Shown here one piece after another: positions 5,946 through 14,049 of a DNA stretch of 15,910 nucleotides; the stretch's first letter is position 1, and every line of letters starts with the position of its first letter. The notes under the pieces are model-generated. The model was not told where the DNA came from, did no database searches, and saw only the letters and a program-made list of their open reading frames with translations. The position numbers and the translations under genes are program-made. Source of the DNA: OMIS01 sp044350895. GTDB lineage: Bacteria > Patescibacteriota > Microgenomatia > UBA1400 > PJMF01. The stretch lies in the NCBI GenBank assembly GCA_044350895.1, contig JBILGT010000025.1, positions 1 to 15,910 on the forward strand, read 5' to 3'.

Positions 5946-8468
5946 ATGACCGATTCAAAAGATAAAAAACCAGAAGCAAAGCTTAAGAAAAAAGCTCCTA
6001 CTCCAGGTTCAGAAACTAAGCGTCGCTCAAAAATTGTGCCAGCTGCAGCTGTTGAAACAACCAGTGCCGAAGGTACCGTAATTTCACAAACATCACTAAA
6101 ATCAGGAGCCGCTCCCAGTGATGTCAGTGAAAAATTTGTGTTTGATGATCAATCTTTACCTGTCATCCCAATTCGAGAAGGGGTCTTATTCCCCAGTACC
6201 GAATCTGTCCTTACATTTGGACGAAGTATTTCACTCAATGCTATCAAAGAATCTTCTAAAACCAAAAAAATGGTTGTGTTGTTGACCCAACGCAATCCTG
6301 AAGTAGAAGTCCCACAGCCAAGTGATTTATACGAAATTGGGACGCTTGCTGTTATCGAAAAAACCCTCCAGGTTGATCAAAGTGTCAATGCACTGGTCAG
6401 AGGTATCGGTCGTATCAAAATTGAACGCTTTACTGCGACAGGCTTGCGCTTGACCGCCCAAATTTCTGAACTTAAAGATACTGAAGATAAAGACGAAGAG
6501 ATGGAAGCATTGGTTAAACACCTGCAAAAGGAGTTCCGTAAAGCAGTTCATCTGGGTAAACCTGTAGAGTTTTTGAACTTTATGAAGTTGATGGGGGGCG
6601 TAACGAATGGTGAATTGGTTGACCAAATTGCGAGCACACTTTCCATTAAGACTACCGAAAAACAAGAACTGCTTGAATTGATGAGTGTGAAGCTGCGGGT
6701 AAAACGAGTGATTGAGCATCTTGCTCACGAGTTAAAAGTTTTAGAAATTGAAAAAGATGTTGTCACCAAAACACAAGAAAAATTTGATAAACACATGCGC
6801 GATAGTGTTTTACGTGAAAGACTTCGAACTATTCAAAAAGAACTTGGTGAAGCAGAAGACGAAGAAGAGATTGTTGATGAGTACTTTAAGAAACTAAAAC
6901 GAACTAAATTCTTTGATACTGATACAACAGCTAAGATTGAAAAGGAAATTAAGCGTCTGAGAATGATGTCTCCAAACAATCCAGAAGCTGGATATATTCG
7001 CACATGGCTCGATACTGTTTTTGAAATGCCATGGAATAAACGAGTTCAAACTCCAGTAACACTCAAAAAGAGTGAAGAAATTTTGTCTCAAAACCACTAC
7101 GGTTTGGAGGAAGTGAAAGATCGCATTTTAGAGTATATTGCTGTTCTTTTACGCAAGCAGCAACAGATGAAAACCACGCAGGTTAGTTTGCCTACCATTC
7201 TGTGTTTTGTAGGACCACCGGGTGTGGGTAAAACCAGTATTGGTCAGTCCATTGCCAAGAGTTTGGGTCGCAAATTTATCAAAGTTTCACTGGGTGGCAT
7301 TCATGATGAAGCAGAAGTTCGCGGACATCGCCGCACATACGTTGGTGCTATGACTGGTAAGATCATGAGTGGTATTAAGCAATCAAAATCAATGAATCCA
7401 GTGTTCATGCTTGATGAAGTTGATAAGATTGGTTCAGATCATAGAGGCGATCCATCTGCAGCACTGCTTGAAGCACTTGATCCAGAACAGAACAAAGGTT
7501 TTGCAGATCACTACTTAGACGTTCCATTTGATTTGTCTGAAGTAATTTTTATTACTACCGCAAATACATTGGATACTATTCCTGGTCCACTGCGCGACCG
7601 CTTGGAAATAATTCGCTATTCTGGTTACACAGAAGAAGAGAAGTTCCACATTGCCAAAGATCATTTACTCTCGAAGGTTCTTAAATCTAATGGCATGACC
7701 AACAAACTACTTGAACTGCCAGATGACATCATCATGACTACTATTCGCAGATATACCAGTGAAGCTGGCGTCCGTTCTTTAGAGCGCACACTCAATAAGA
7801 TTGCTCGTAAAGCCGCTCGTGAAATTGTTGAGGATGAAAGTCTGAAGAAAATCGAAGTAACTCCAGAAAAAGTACGCCAATATTTGGGACCAGAGCCATT
7901 TGATGTAACACTCACAGAAGAGGAAGATCAAGTCGGTTTGGCAACCGGTTTAGCCTGGACTTCAGTAGGTGGAGATGTGCTCTTCATTGAAGTAGCACTT
8001 ACACCGGGCAAAGGTGTCATTCAATTAACCGGTAAACTTGGTGACGTCATGAAAGAATCAGCACAGGCTGCACTGACGTTTGTGAAAGCTAATGCACAAG
8101 AACTGGGTATTGATACAAAAGTGTTGCAAAAAACTGACGTACACATCCATGTTCCAGAAGGTGCAGTACCTAAAGATGGTCCATCAGCAGGTGTCACTAT
8201 CACGACCGCAATTGTGTCAGCATTCACCAAACGACCAGTTAAACGAATGACCGCAATGACAGGAGAAGTTACGCTGCGAGGCAGAGTGCTCAGAATTGGT
8301 GGACTAAAAGAGAAGAGCATTGCGGCACGAAGAGCAGGCAGCAAGATTGTGTTAATTCCTAAAGATAACGAGCGAGATTTAGAGAAAATTCCTGATGCAA
8401 TTAAAAATGATATTACGTTTATACCAGTTAAAGATGTGCGCGAAGTACTCAAACATGCCTTAGTGTAG
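5946..8468 (+). CDS. lon: Lon ATP-dependent protease (LonA)
   Basis: Lon is a cytoplasmic homohexameric AAA+ serine protease that degrades misfolded and regulatory proteins. The protein has 840 residues. Residues 1 to about 65 form a Lys/Ala/Ser-rich disordered extension beyond the E. coli start. The LON substrate-binding domain begins near LPVIPIREGVLFP. A charged coiled coil follows. The AAA+ module has Walker A GPPGVGKT (423-430) and Walker B FMLDE (D490, E491). The protease domain has catalytic Ser747 in DGPSAG and Lys790 in GGLKEK, spaced 43 residues apart as in E. coli Lon. All active-site residues are present. The large N-domain marks it as LonA, not the membrane-bound LonB. A CIRCE-like element overlaps its promoter. 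The message should be leaderless, as no Shine-Dalgarno is visible. Confidence 0.97.
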   Translation: MTDSKDKKPEAKLKKKAPTPGSETKRRSKIVPAAAVETTSAEGTVISQTSLKSGAAPSDVSEKFVFDDQSLPVIPIREGVLFPSTESVLTFGRSISLNAIKESSKTKKMVVLLTQRNPEVEVPQPSDLYEIGTLAVIEKTLQVDQSVNALVRGIGRIKIERFTATGLRLTAQISELKDTEDKDEEMEALVKHLQKEFRKAVHLGKPVEFLNFMKLMGGVTNGELVDQIASTLSIKTTEKQELLELMSVKLRVKRVIEHLAHELKVLEIEKDVVTKTQEKFDKHMRDSVLRERLRTIQKELGEAEDEEEIVDEYFKKLKRTKFFDTDTTAKIEKEIKRLRMMSPNNPEAGYIRTWLDTVFEMPWNKRVQTPVTLKKSEEILSQNHYGLEEVKDRILEYIAVLLRKQQQMKTTQVSLPTILCFVGPPGVGKTSIGQSIAKSLGRKFIKVSLGGIHDEAEVRGHRRTYVGAMTGKIMSGIKQSKSMNPVFMLDEVDKIGSDHRGDPSAALLEALDPEQNKGFADHYLDVPFDLSEVIFITTANTLDTIPGPLRDRLEIIRYSGYTEEEKFHIAKDHLLSKVLKSNGMTNKLLELPDDIIMTTIRRYTSEAGVRSLERTLNKIARKAAREIVEDESLKKIEVTPEKVRQYLGPEPFDVTLTEEEDQVGLATGLAWTSVGGDVLFIEVALTPGKGVIQLTGKLGDVMKESAQAALTFVKANAQELGIDTKVLQKTDVHIHVPEGAVPKDGPSAGVTITTAIVSAFTKRPVKRMTAMTGEVTLRGRVLRIGGLKEKSIAARRAGSKIVLIPKDNERDLEKIPDAIKNDITFIPVKDVREVLKHALV

Positions 8469-8486
8469 GGTATACGTGGTACACTA
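8461..8486. repeat. 7-bp inverted repeat spanning the lon stop and next promoter
   Basis: TAGTGTA (8461-8467) and TACACTA (8480-8486) are perfectly complementary with 12 bases between. The right arm contains the -10 of the lipoprotein gene and the left arm includes part of the lon stop. It may be an operator for the lipoprotein unit. With no U-run it is a poor terminator candidate. Confidence 0.4.
8477..8485 (+). promoter_or_regulatory. Extended -10 promoter of the lipoprotein unit
   Basis: TG, one base, then TACACT (8480-8485), ending 9 nt before the ATG at 8495. No good -35 is present, as expected for an extended -10. The predicted start is at or within a few nt of the ATG, and no Shine-Dalgarno is seen. 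Confidence 0.5.
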
Positions 8487-8494
8487 CTTGTGTA

Positions 8495-9430
8495 ATGAAA
8501 TGGTTATTCTCTCTGGTTCTCATACTTTTCTCAACGCTTTTTCTGAGTGGCTGTAATCCATTGGATTACAAAGCAAAATCGGGTTTACAAGTCATTACAA
8601 CCAACGAAGTTCCCAGCTCAATTTTTCTCAACGGGCAGTATTTAAATAAAACGCCACTGATTGAAAAAAATATTAAGCCTGGTCCCTATCATTTGCTCAT
8701 CCAGCCTGAAAATAGTGAGTATGTTCCCTATGAAACAGATCTGATTTTGCGCAAAGGACTGCTAACAGTCGTAACCTGGAAACCTGAAAAACGACCAGAG
8801 CTCAGTAGTGGTGTTATTCTCGAAATGGAACCACTGGAAGATAAAAAGACTACAGAAGTTTCTTTTGTCACGATTCCTGAAGGTGCCATCATCACATTTG
8901 ATAATAAGAAAGAGTTCTCACCCATCACTATTCCAGCTGTTTCTCCAGGAGTTCACGAGTTTGAAATTACACTTCCCTCATACGAAACACAAAAACATAG
9001 TATTAATGTACAAACTGGCTACAAAATGGCTGTGACAGTGAAACTGGCCAAACTGCAAGCAATCGGTAAAACAGATCCTTCAGTCTTGGAAGGCGAAGAG
9101 AGTGCCACAGAATCTGGTATGACCAAAGCCACGACATTACCTACACCTGTTCCCCCTGCATCAGCAACACCAACTCCGGCACAATCACTCACACCACTCG
9201 GTTCGGTCTCAAGTGGAACAGTGACAATTCAGAAGACAAATTTTTTTAATAACGGGTCTGAAGTTCTCCGAGTTCGAGAAACTCCAGTCAGTTCTGGAAA
9301 AGAAATTGGTTTTGCACCGGTGGGCTCAAACTATCCGTACCTGCAAGAACAAAAAAATGGTTGGTTTAAAATTAACTTTAATGGCACACCGGGCTGGGTA
9401 AATGGAGCATTTGCAAAATTAAATCAGTAG
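8495..9430 (+). CDS. Lipoprotein with two PEGA domains and a bacterial SH3 domain
   Basis: The 311-residue protein has a lipoprotein signal ending in the lipobox LSGC, so Cys20 should be lipidated and the mature protein anchored outside the membrane. Residues about 30-97 and 119-186 are two PEGA-type beta domains. The first has the S-x-I-F-L-N-G-x-x-x-x-x-T-P core, and the second has PEGA almost literally (VTIPEGAIITF). A P/T/S-rich linker (about 205-240) leads to an SH3b-like domain (about 242-310) with LRVRETP and WVNGAFAKL motifs. PEGA proteins are usually envelope components, and SH3b domains often bind peptidoglycan or peptides, so cell-wall attachment is a reasonable inference. The stop is 4 nt before the ATG of the membrane protein, suggesting translational coupling and a shared envelope role. 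Confidence 0.85.
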   Translation: MKWLFSLVLILFSTLFLSGCNPLDYKAKSGLQVITTNEVPSSIFLNGQYLNKTPLIEKNIKPGPYHLLIQPENSEYVPYETDLILRKGLLTVVTWKPEKRPELSSGVILEMEPLEDKKTTEVSFVTIPEGAIITFDNKKEFSPITIPAVSPGVHEFEITLPSYETQKHSINVQTGYKMAVTVKLAKLQAIGKTDPSVLEGEESATESGMTKATTLPTPVPPASATPTPAQSLTPLGSVSSGTVTIQKTNFFNNGSEVLRVRETPVSSGKEIGFAPVGSNYPYLQEQKNGWFKINFNGTPGWVNGAFAKLNQ

Positions 9431-9434
9431 AACT

Positions 9435-11321
9435 ATGCTGGCACTTCTCATACTACTGTCAACATTCTGGGTGGGCAAACAGCTTCTTTTGCTCATACCA
9501 ATGAAGTGGTACAAACTTGAACTTTTCAGCGTCGCATATTTACTGGGAACACTCGTACTCACATGGTCAATTTTTGTACATGCACTACTCTTTGGCTATT
9601 CAGTTGGAGTGCCACTCAGTCTTATAGTCACGTCACTTGTTAGTTACATTGTCGCAAAAAAATATCGTGCTGACAAAGCTCATACATTCACACAAACTCT
9701 CACACCTACCATCAAATTGCATGTTACCTTTCATCTGGTATTCTGGTGCATCCTACTCTGGTTTCTATTCACCACACGGCTATTTCAAATCAAACCTGAC
9801 GGCTGGTATTCAGGCGGTACAACTTGGGCAGATCTTGCACTCCATAGTACGCTCATCAATTCTTTTGCATCACAAACTACGGTGGACTTAACTTCTCCAG
9901 TGTACAGCACTCAAAAAACAACCTATCCATTTTTGTTTGATTTTAATACCGCGCAACTATTGAGAACAGGCATGACGTTGCAAGACAGTTTAGTATTTAC
10001 AAGCATGCTTGCTTCACTTTCATTTCTTATTCTTTGTTTTTTCTTAATGTATCGGGCCAAAAAATCGGTATTCGTTGCCCAGCTGACAAGTGTTCTATTT
10101 CTATTTAACAGCAACAGTGGTACTTATTATTTTTTCAGAGAACAGGCAAAAAGTGGTCTCAGTATTTTAGAATTTCTAAAAGCATTGCCTGAAAATTACG
10201 TTCACTATCCTGAACATGAACTCCACTGGGCTCAGTACATCACTGATTACTTATTGCCACAGCGCGGCATATTGATGGGACTCGGAATATTTTTTCTTGT
10301 TTGTTATTTTCTACAACAAGCTCTGACTGAAAAAAAGAAACAGCAGCGATTTCTTATTTGCACCAGTGCACTAGTCATTGGTCTTATGCCATTTTTTCAT
10401 GTACACACTTTTTTTGTGCTTGTTGGCATAATTACTTGGTATGCTGGCGCGAGTATTTTAAGCAAGCAGACAACAGTGAGTGAGTGGGTTTTGCCAGCCA
10501 GTATACTGACACTCTTTGCTGCGCCACAACTCTACTGGCAATTTTCACAAACATTTGATGCCCATTTTACCCACTTCACATCTGGCTGGTACGCACAGGA
10601 CGAATCACTTATTTTATTTTGGATTCGGAATCTAGGACTTGAGTTTTTTCTCGCTATCATCGGGATTTGTTATTTGTATTTTGATAAAAAAGCCTCAAGC
10701 TTTTTTAAATTATTAGTGGCACCACTGAGCATTCTCTTTATAATCTGTAACTTTGTTATTTTTCAACCAAACGATTGGGACAACACTAAATTCATGATCT
10801 ATTGTCACTTTGCATTCACTGTGGCAACAGTACTCATCCTTAACAAATTGAGAAGCTTACACAAAAGTTTTGTGATTGTAATTCTTGTATTCATTTTCAC
10901 GCTCACAGCCGGTGGGGCACTGGCGGTGCTTAAAGAGTTTCAAACAAATTGGCGAAGCGTAACCACATCTGAAGTGGAAATGGCCACTTTAGTGCGTGAA
11001 AGTGTGCCGTGGAATGCTGTCTTTTTGACCTCAGACACTCACAATCATCCTATCCCAATGCTCACTGGACGCCCTATCGTGATGGGATATCGCGGCTGGC
11101 TGTGGACCTATGGAATCGATTACAAAACAGTGGAGAGTGATGTTTATGAGATGTATCAAGGTAGCAGCTACTCACAGGAATTATTGCACAAATATAATGT
11201 TTCGTATGTGTACATTGGAGAAAGAGAACGAAAAGAATTTGGCGCAAATGATTATTTTTTCAGACAGTATCCAGCAATTTATCAGTCCGAAAACACAGTG
11301 ATTTACAAAATATCACCGTAA
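9435..11321 (+). CDS. Polytopic membrane protein, GT-C glycosyltransferase-like
   Basis: The 628 residues contain roughly 10-12 hydrophobic segments (for example about 1-21, 31-54, 59-73, 97-114, 187-205, 276-294, 308-335, 353-366, 400-416, 426-443, 453-470, 478-499). A soluble C-terminal domain of about 130 residues follows. The first large outer loop has WYSGGTTWADLALH (Asp133), reminiscent of the acidic catalytic loop in GT-C enzymes, and a later loop has PNDWDNTKF. The C-terminal part, with LTSDTHNHPIPMLTGR and a tail YVYIGERE...FFRQYPAIYQ...VIYKI, resembles polytopic proteins of Chloroflexota, archaea and CPR related to GT-C or Chlor_Arch_YYY/DUF2298 families. A lipid-linked sugar transferase for envelope glycans is inferred, and substrate and activity are unknown. 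It is transcribed with the lipoprotein and converges on tpiA with only 6 bp between stops. Confidence 0.75.
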   Translation: MLALLILLSTFWVGKQLLLLIPMKWYKLELFSVAYLLGTLVLTWSIFVHALLFGYSVGVPLSLIVTSLVSYIVAKKYRADKAHTFTQTLTPTIKLHVTFHLVFWCILLWFLFTTRLFQIKPDGWYSGGTTWADLALHSTLINSFASQTTVDLTSPVYSTQKTTYPFLFDFNTAQLLRTGMTLQDSLVFTSMLASLSFLILCFFLMYRAKKSVFVAQLTSVLFLFNSNSGTYYFFREQAKSGLSILEFLKALPENYVHYPEHELHWAQYITDYLLPQRGILMGLGIFFLVCYFLQQALTEKKKQQRFLICTSALVIGLMPFFHVHTFFVLVGIITWYAGASILSKQTTVSEWVLPASILTLFAAPQLYWQFSQTFDAHFTHFTSGWYAQDESLILFWIRNLGLEFFLAIIGICYLYFDKKASSFFKLLVAPLSILFIICNFVIFQPNDWDNTKFMIYCHFAFTVATVLILNKLRSLHKSFVIVILVFIFTLTAGGALAVLKEFQTNWRSVTTSEVEMATLVRESVPWNAVFLTSDTHNHPIPMLTGRPIVMGYRGWLWTYGIDYKTVESDVYEMYQGSSYSQELLHKYNVSYVYIGERERKEFGANDYFFRQYPAIYQSENTVIYKISP

Positions 11322-11327
11322 AACATC

Positions 11328-12008
11328 TTATTCGGCTTGTGCTACAAGTTGTGCAAATTTCTTACCATCCAGTGATGCACCACCCACCAGAACTCCATCA
11401 CACACTAGGGTATACTCAGCGACATTTTCAGGGGTAACACTGCCGCCATATATTACAGGTACGTCAGCACCGTATACTGAACGAATCTCTTCCATAACCG
11501 ACTGCACAGTACCAACGTCTTCATTTTTGCCGCTACCAATGGCTGAAAGTGGCTCATAGGCGACAACACAGGATTTACAGAGTGATGAATCGAGTGCGCG
11601 AGCCTGTTCCTCAATATATTCTTTATCAAGACAGAGGACTGGAGTCATCCCAGCATGACATACTTCCGCAACTTTTCGCGCCACATCATCATGCGTCTCA
11701 TGAAAATGGTGACGACGTTCTGAATGTCCTACCAACACATATTTAACATGGAGATCATTGAGTTGTTCAGCATTTACAGCACCTGTGTAACTGCCCATTG
11801 GGTATGAGCTGACATCTTGAGCGGCAAGTTTAATTGTATCGATTGGTTTGGTGAATTCACGAAGCTGAGAAAGTAGTGTGAATGGGGGAGCCACTGCAAC
11901 CAAACAACCTTCAGTTGGTTCGTATGCACTAATAAACTCATCCCACCAACCCGCCAAACCTTCTCGATTTTTTTGTGATTTCCAGTTACCGATGATAAGT
12001 TTGGACAT
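11328..12008 (-). CDS. tpiA: Triosephosphate isomerase, compact form
   Basis: Interconverts dihydroxyacetone phosphate and glyceraldehyde 3-phosphate in glycolysis, in the cytosol. Active-site residues are present: Asn8 and Lys10 (GNWK), His95 (VGHSERR), Glu152 (AYEPLSAIGSGK, the base plus the flexible lid) and the phosphate-binding YGGSV (187-191) and GVLVGG (205-210). The enzyme is 226 residues, against about 250 for ordinary bacterial forms. The shortening lies mainly between VLCLDKEY and CVVAYEP, where the usual CxGE motif and a long helix are reduced. The lid has Ser where most enzymes have Trp (YEPVWAIG). Despite the archaeal-like length, the motifs are of bacterial type. An AGGAG lies 7 nt before the ATG. 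The gene diverges from the helicase gene. Confidence 0.93.
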   Translation of the reverse strand: MSKLIIGNWKSQKNREGLAGWWDEFISAYEPTEGCLVAVAPPFTLLSQLREFTKPIDTIKLAAQDVSSYPMGSYTGAVNAEQLNDLHVKYVLVGHSERRHHFHETHDDVARKVAEVCHAGMTPVLCLDKEYIEEQARALDSSLCKSCVVAYEPLSAIGSGKNEDVGTVQSVMEEIRSVYGADVPVIYGGSVTPENVAEYTLVCDGVLVGGASLDGKKFAQLVAQAE

Positions 12009-12015
12009 ACGAGTA

Positions 12016-12040
12016 CTCCTATTTTAGTATTCCCATTATA
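12016..12040 (-). promoter_or_regulatory. tpiA -10 element and Shine-Dalgarno
   Basis: On the minus strand a perfect TATAAT (12035-12040) lies upstream of AGGAG (12016-12020), which is 7 nt from the ATG. The predicted leader is about 20 nt. No strong -35 is evident. This is the clearest conventional leader and ribosome binding site in the window, and it contrasts with the plus-strand genes. Confidence 0.6.
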
Positions 12041-12071
12041 ACGCGCACCAAATCAGACTCCACACCAGTTC

Positions 12072-12100
12072 TTCCCGTCTCAGCGTACAAGTGGTAGTAT
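12072..12100 (+). promoter_or_regulatory. Helicase gene promoter, probably leaderless
   Basis: A weak TTCCCG (12072-12077), 17 bp, then TAGTAT (12095-12100), which ends 9 nt before the ATG at 12110. No Shine-Dalgarno is present. It lies in the 101-bp gap shared with the divergent tpiA promoter. Confidence 0.45.
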
Positions 12101-12109
12101 GAAATCGCA

Positions 12110-14032
12110 ATGAACGAACTTTTGGCGAAACTCAACTCAGCACAACGCACTGCCGTCCAACATGAAGGTGGACCAGCTGTTGTTTTGGCTGGCGCTGGAT
12201 CAGGAAAAACGACTGTCTTAACACATCGAGCAGCCTGGCTTATTCAAGAAAAGGGTGTGGCTGCCCACAATATTATTTTGGTGACGTTCACTAATAAAGC
12301 TGCTGGAGAAATGAAAGAGCGGATTGAACGACTCACCGGCAGTAGCCTGCCATTCGCTGGAACATTTCATAGTATTTGTGCCAGAATTTTGCGGATAAAT
12401 GGAAGATTTGTTGGGCTTGATCCCAACTTTGTAATCTATGACAGTGATGATCAAATGTCTCTGATTAAGGAAATCTATAAAGAATATGGTTTTGATATCA
12501 ACGCGTATCGTCCCAACAGTGTTAAAGCAGTTATTTCTAAAGCCAAGAATGAGTTAGTGTCTGTCAGTGAATTTGCAGACTCAGCAGTTGGGGAGTTTAA
12601 TGTATTTGCAGCTAAGGTCTATCGCATTTATCAGAAAAAACTTCTTGAGGCTCAAGCAGTCGATTTTGATGATTTGATGCTTAAAGTTGTTCAATTATTG
12701 CAGAATAACGAAACTATCCGTAAAGAATACCAAGCACAATTTCAGCATGTATTGGTTGACGAGTACCAAGATACCAACAAGGCTCAGTATGTTTTAACTC
12801 GCCTCTGGACTGAGCCACAGAATAATTTGTACGTAGTAGGTGACTTTAGTCAAAGCATTTATGCCTGGCGTGGTGCTGACTACCGGAACATGTTGCTCCT
12901 CAAAACTGACTATCCAGACATCAAAGAGTACCGCCTTGAACAAAACTACCGCTCCACCCAAAGTATTCTTGATGCCGCCACTGCTGTTATTGCCAAAAAT
13001 ACTTCACATCCAATCTTACAGCTCTGGACTGAAAACACTGCAGGTGCACAACTGACCTGTTTTGAAACGGGGACTGGAGAGCTAGAAGCGCAGCGAATCA
13101 TCAACGAAATTCGCCAGCATCGTCACTCAGTACCACTGGAGCAAATGGCCATCTTATATCGGACCAATGCGCAGTCTCGGTTGTTTGAAGAAATGCTCAT
13201 CAAGTATGGAATTCCGTACCGCTTGATTGGTGGCACAAAGTTTTACGAGAGAAAAGAAATTAAAGATGTCTTGGCATATGCTCGCTTGCTTGTGAATCCA
13301 CATGATTCCGTCAGTCACAAGAGAGCGGTGGGATTAGGAAAACGTAAGATGGACGTTTTTGAAACATTCCGAGCATCACTGCAGCCAGAAGAACTCACCA
13401 CAATTGCACCATCAAAATTACTCCGAGATATTCTTGATGCAACAGAATATTTATCAAAATACAAACATGAAATTCCTGAAGATGAAGAACGCTTGGAAAA
13501 CGTTGCTGAGTTGCTCAGTATGTCTGCGCAATTTAAAACGTTGACGCAATTTTTGGAAAATGTGGCACTGCTACAAGATAATTATTTTGTTGATACCGAC
13601 AATCCAGTTGGTACTACCAAACAAGCTGGTGTTAACTTAATGAGTCTCCACGCTGCCAAAGGACTTGAGTTTCAAGTTGTCTTCCTGGCAGGCATGGAAG
13701 ATGGACTGTTGCCACATAGTAATTCGTTGTTTGATTTTAGTGCCATTGAAGAAGAGCGTCGACTTTGCTATGTCGGAATTACTCGAGCCAAGATTCATCT
13801 CTACTTTAGTTTTGCTCGTAGTCGCTTTCAATACGGCATTCGAAAAAGCTCCATCCCCAGTCGGTTTTTAGCTGACATTCCCACTGAACTGCTTTCTATA
13901 GAGTCTGATATTGGTGAAAGCCAACTTGAAAAGCACAAATTTAAATCTGGCAGACACCTCGTTGTAGATGACGAACTCGCTGACGCAGTGCTGCGCGGTG
14001 ATTTGGATTTGGAAGTGTTTATTGATAGCTAG
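12110..14032 (+). CDS. UvrD/PcrA-type superfamily 1 DNA helicase
   Basis: A 3'-5' ATP-dependent DNA helicase of the kind used in excision repair and replication-fork maintenance. All SF1A motifs are visible: Q-motif LNSAQRTAV, Walker A GAGSGKTT (28-35), Ia TFTNKAAGEMKER, motif II DEYQDT (217-222), III VGDFSQSIYAWRG, IV EQNYRST, V LHAAKGLEF, and VI CYVGITRAK with Arg559. At 640 residues it is shorter than typical PcrA or UvrD (about 720). Motif VI comes about 50 residues early, pointing to a reduced 2B region, and only about 80 residues follow it. The C-terminal end (GRHLVVDDELADAVLRGDLD) is acidic and lacks an obvious Tudor-like basic fold, so RNA polymerase binding may be lost. The exact orthologue (uvrD, pcrA or rep) cannot be decided by motif. 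Confidence 0.93.
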   Translation: MNELLAKLNSAQRTAVQHEGGPAVVLAGAGSGKTTVLTHRAAWLIQEKGVAAHNIILVTFTNKAAGEMKERIERLTGSSLPFAGTFHSICARILRINGRFVGLDPNFVIYDSDDQMSLIKEIYKEYGFDINAYRPNSVKAVISKAKNELVSVSEFADSAVGEFNVFAAKVYRIYQKKLLEAQAVDFDDLMLKVVQLLQNNETIRKEYQAQFQHVLVDEYQDTNKAQYVLTRLWTEPQNNLYVVGDFSQSIYAWRGADYRNMLLLKTDYPDIKEYRLEQNYRSTQSILDAATAVIAKNTSHPILQLWTENTAGAQLTCFETGTGELEAQRIINEIRQHRHSVPLEQMAILYRTNAQSRLFEEMLIKYGIPYRLIGGTKFYERKEIKDVLAYARLLVNPHDSVSHKRAVGLGKRKMDVFETFRASLQPEELTTIAPSKLLRDILDATEYLSKYKHEIPEDEERLENVAELLSMSAQFKTLTQFLENVALLQDNYFVDTDNPVGTTKQAGVNLMSLHAAKGLEFQVVFLAGMEDGLLPHSNSLFDFSAIEEERRLCYVGITRAKIHLYFSFARSRFQYGIRKSSIPSRFLADIPTELLSIESDIGESQLEKHKFKSGRHLVVDDELADAVLRGDLDLEVFIDS

Positions 14033-14034
14033 AG

Positions 14035-14040
14035 TACAAT
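14035..14040 (+). promoter_or_regulatory. -10 element of the subtilase gene
   Basis: TACAAT starts 2 bp after the helicase stop and ends 9 nt before the ATG at 14050. No convincing -35 or extended TG is seen. The spacing matches the other predicted leaderless genes here. Confidence 0.45.
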
Positions 14041-14049
14041 ATAGCGTTC

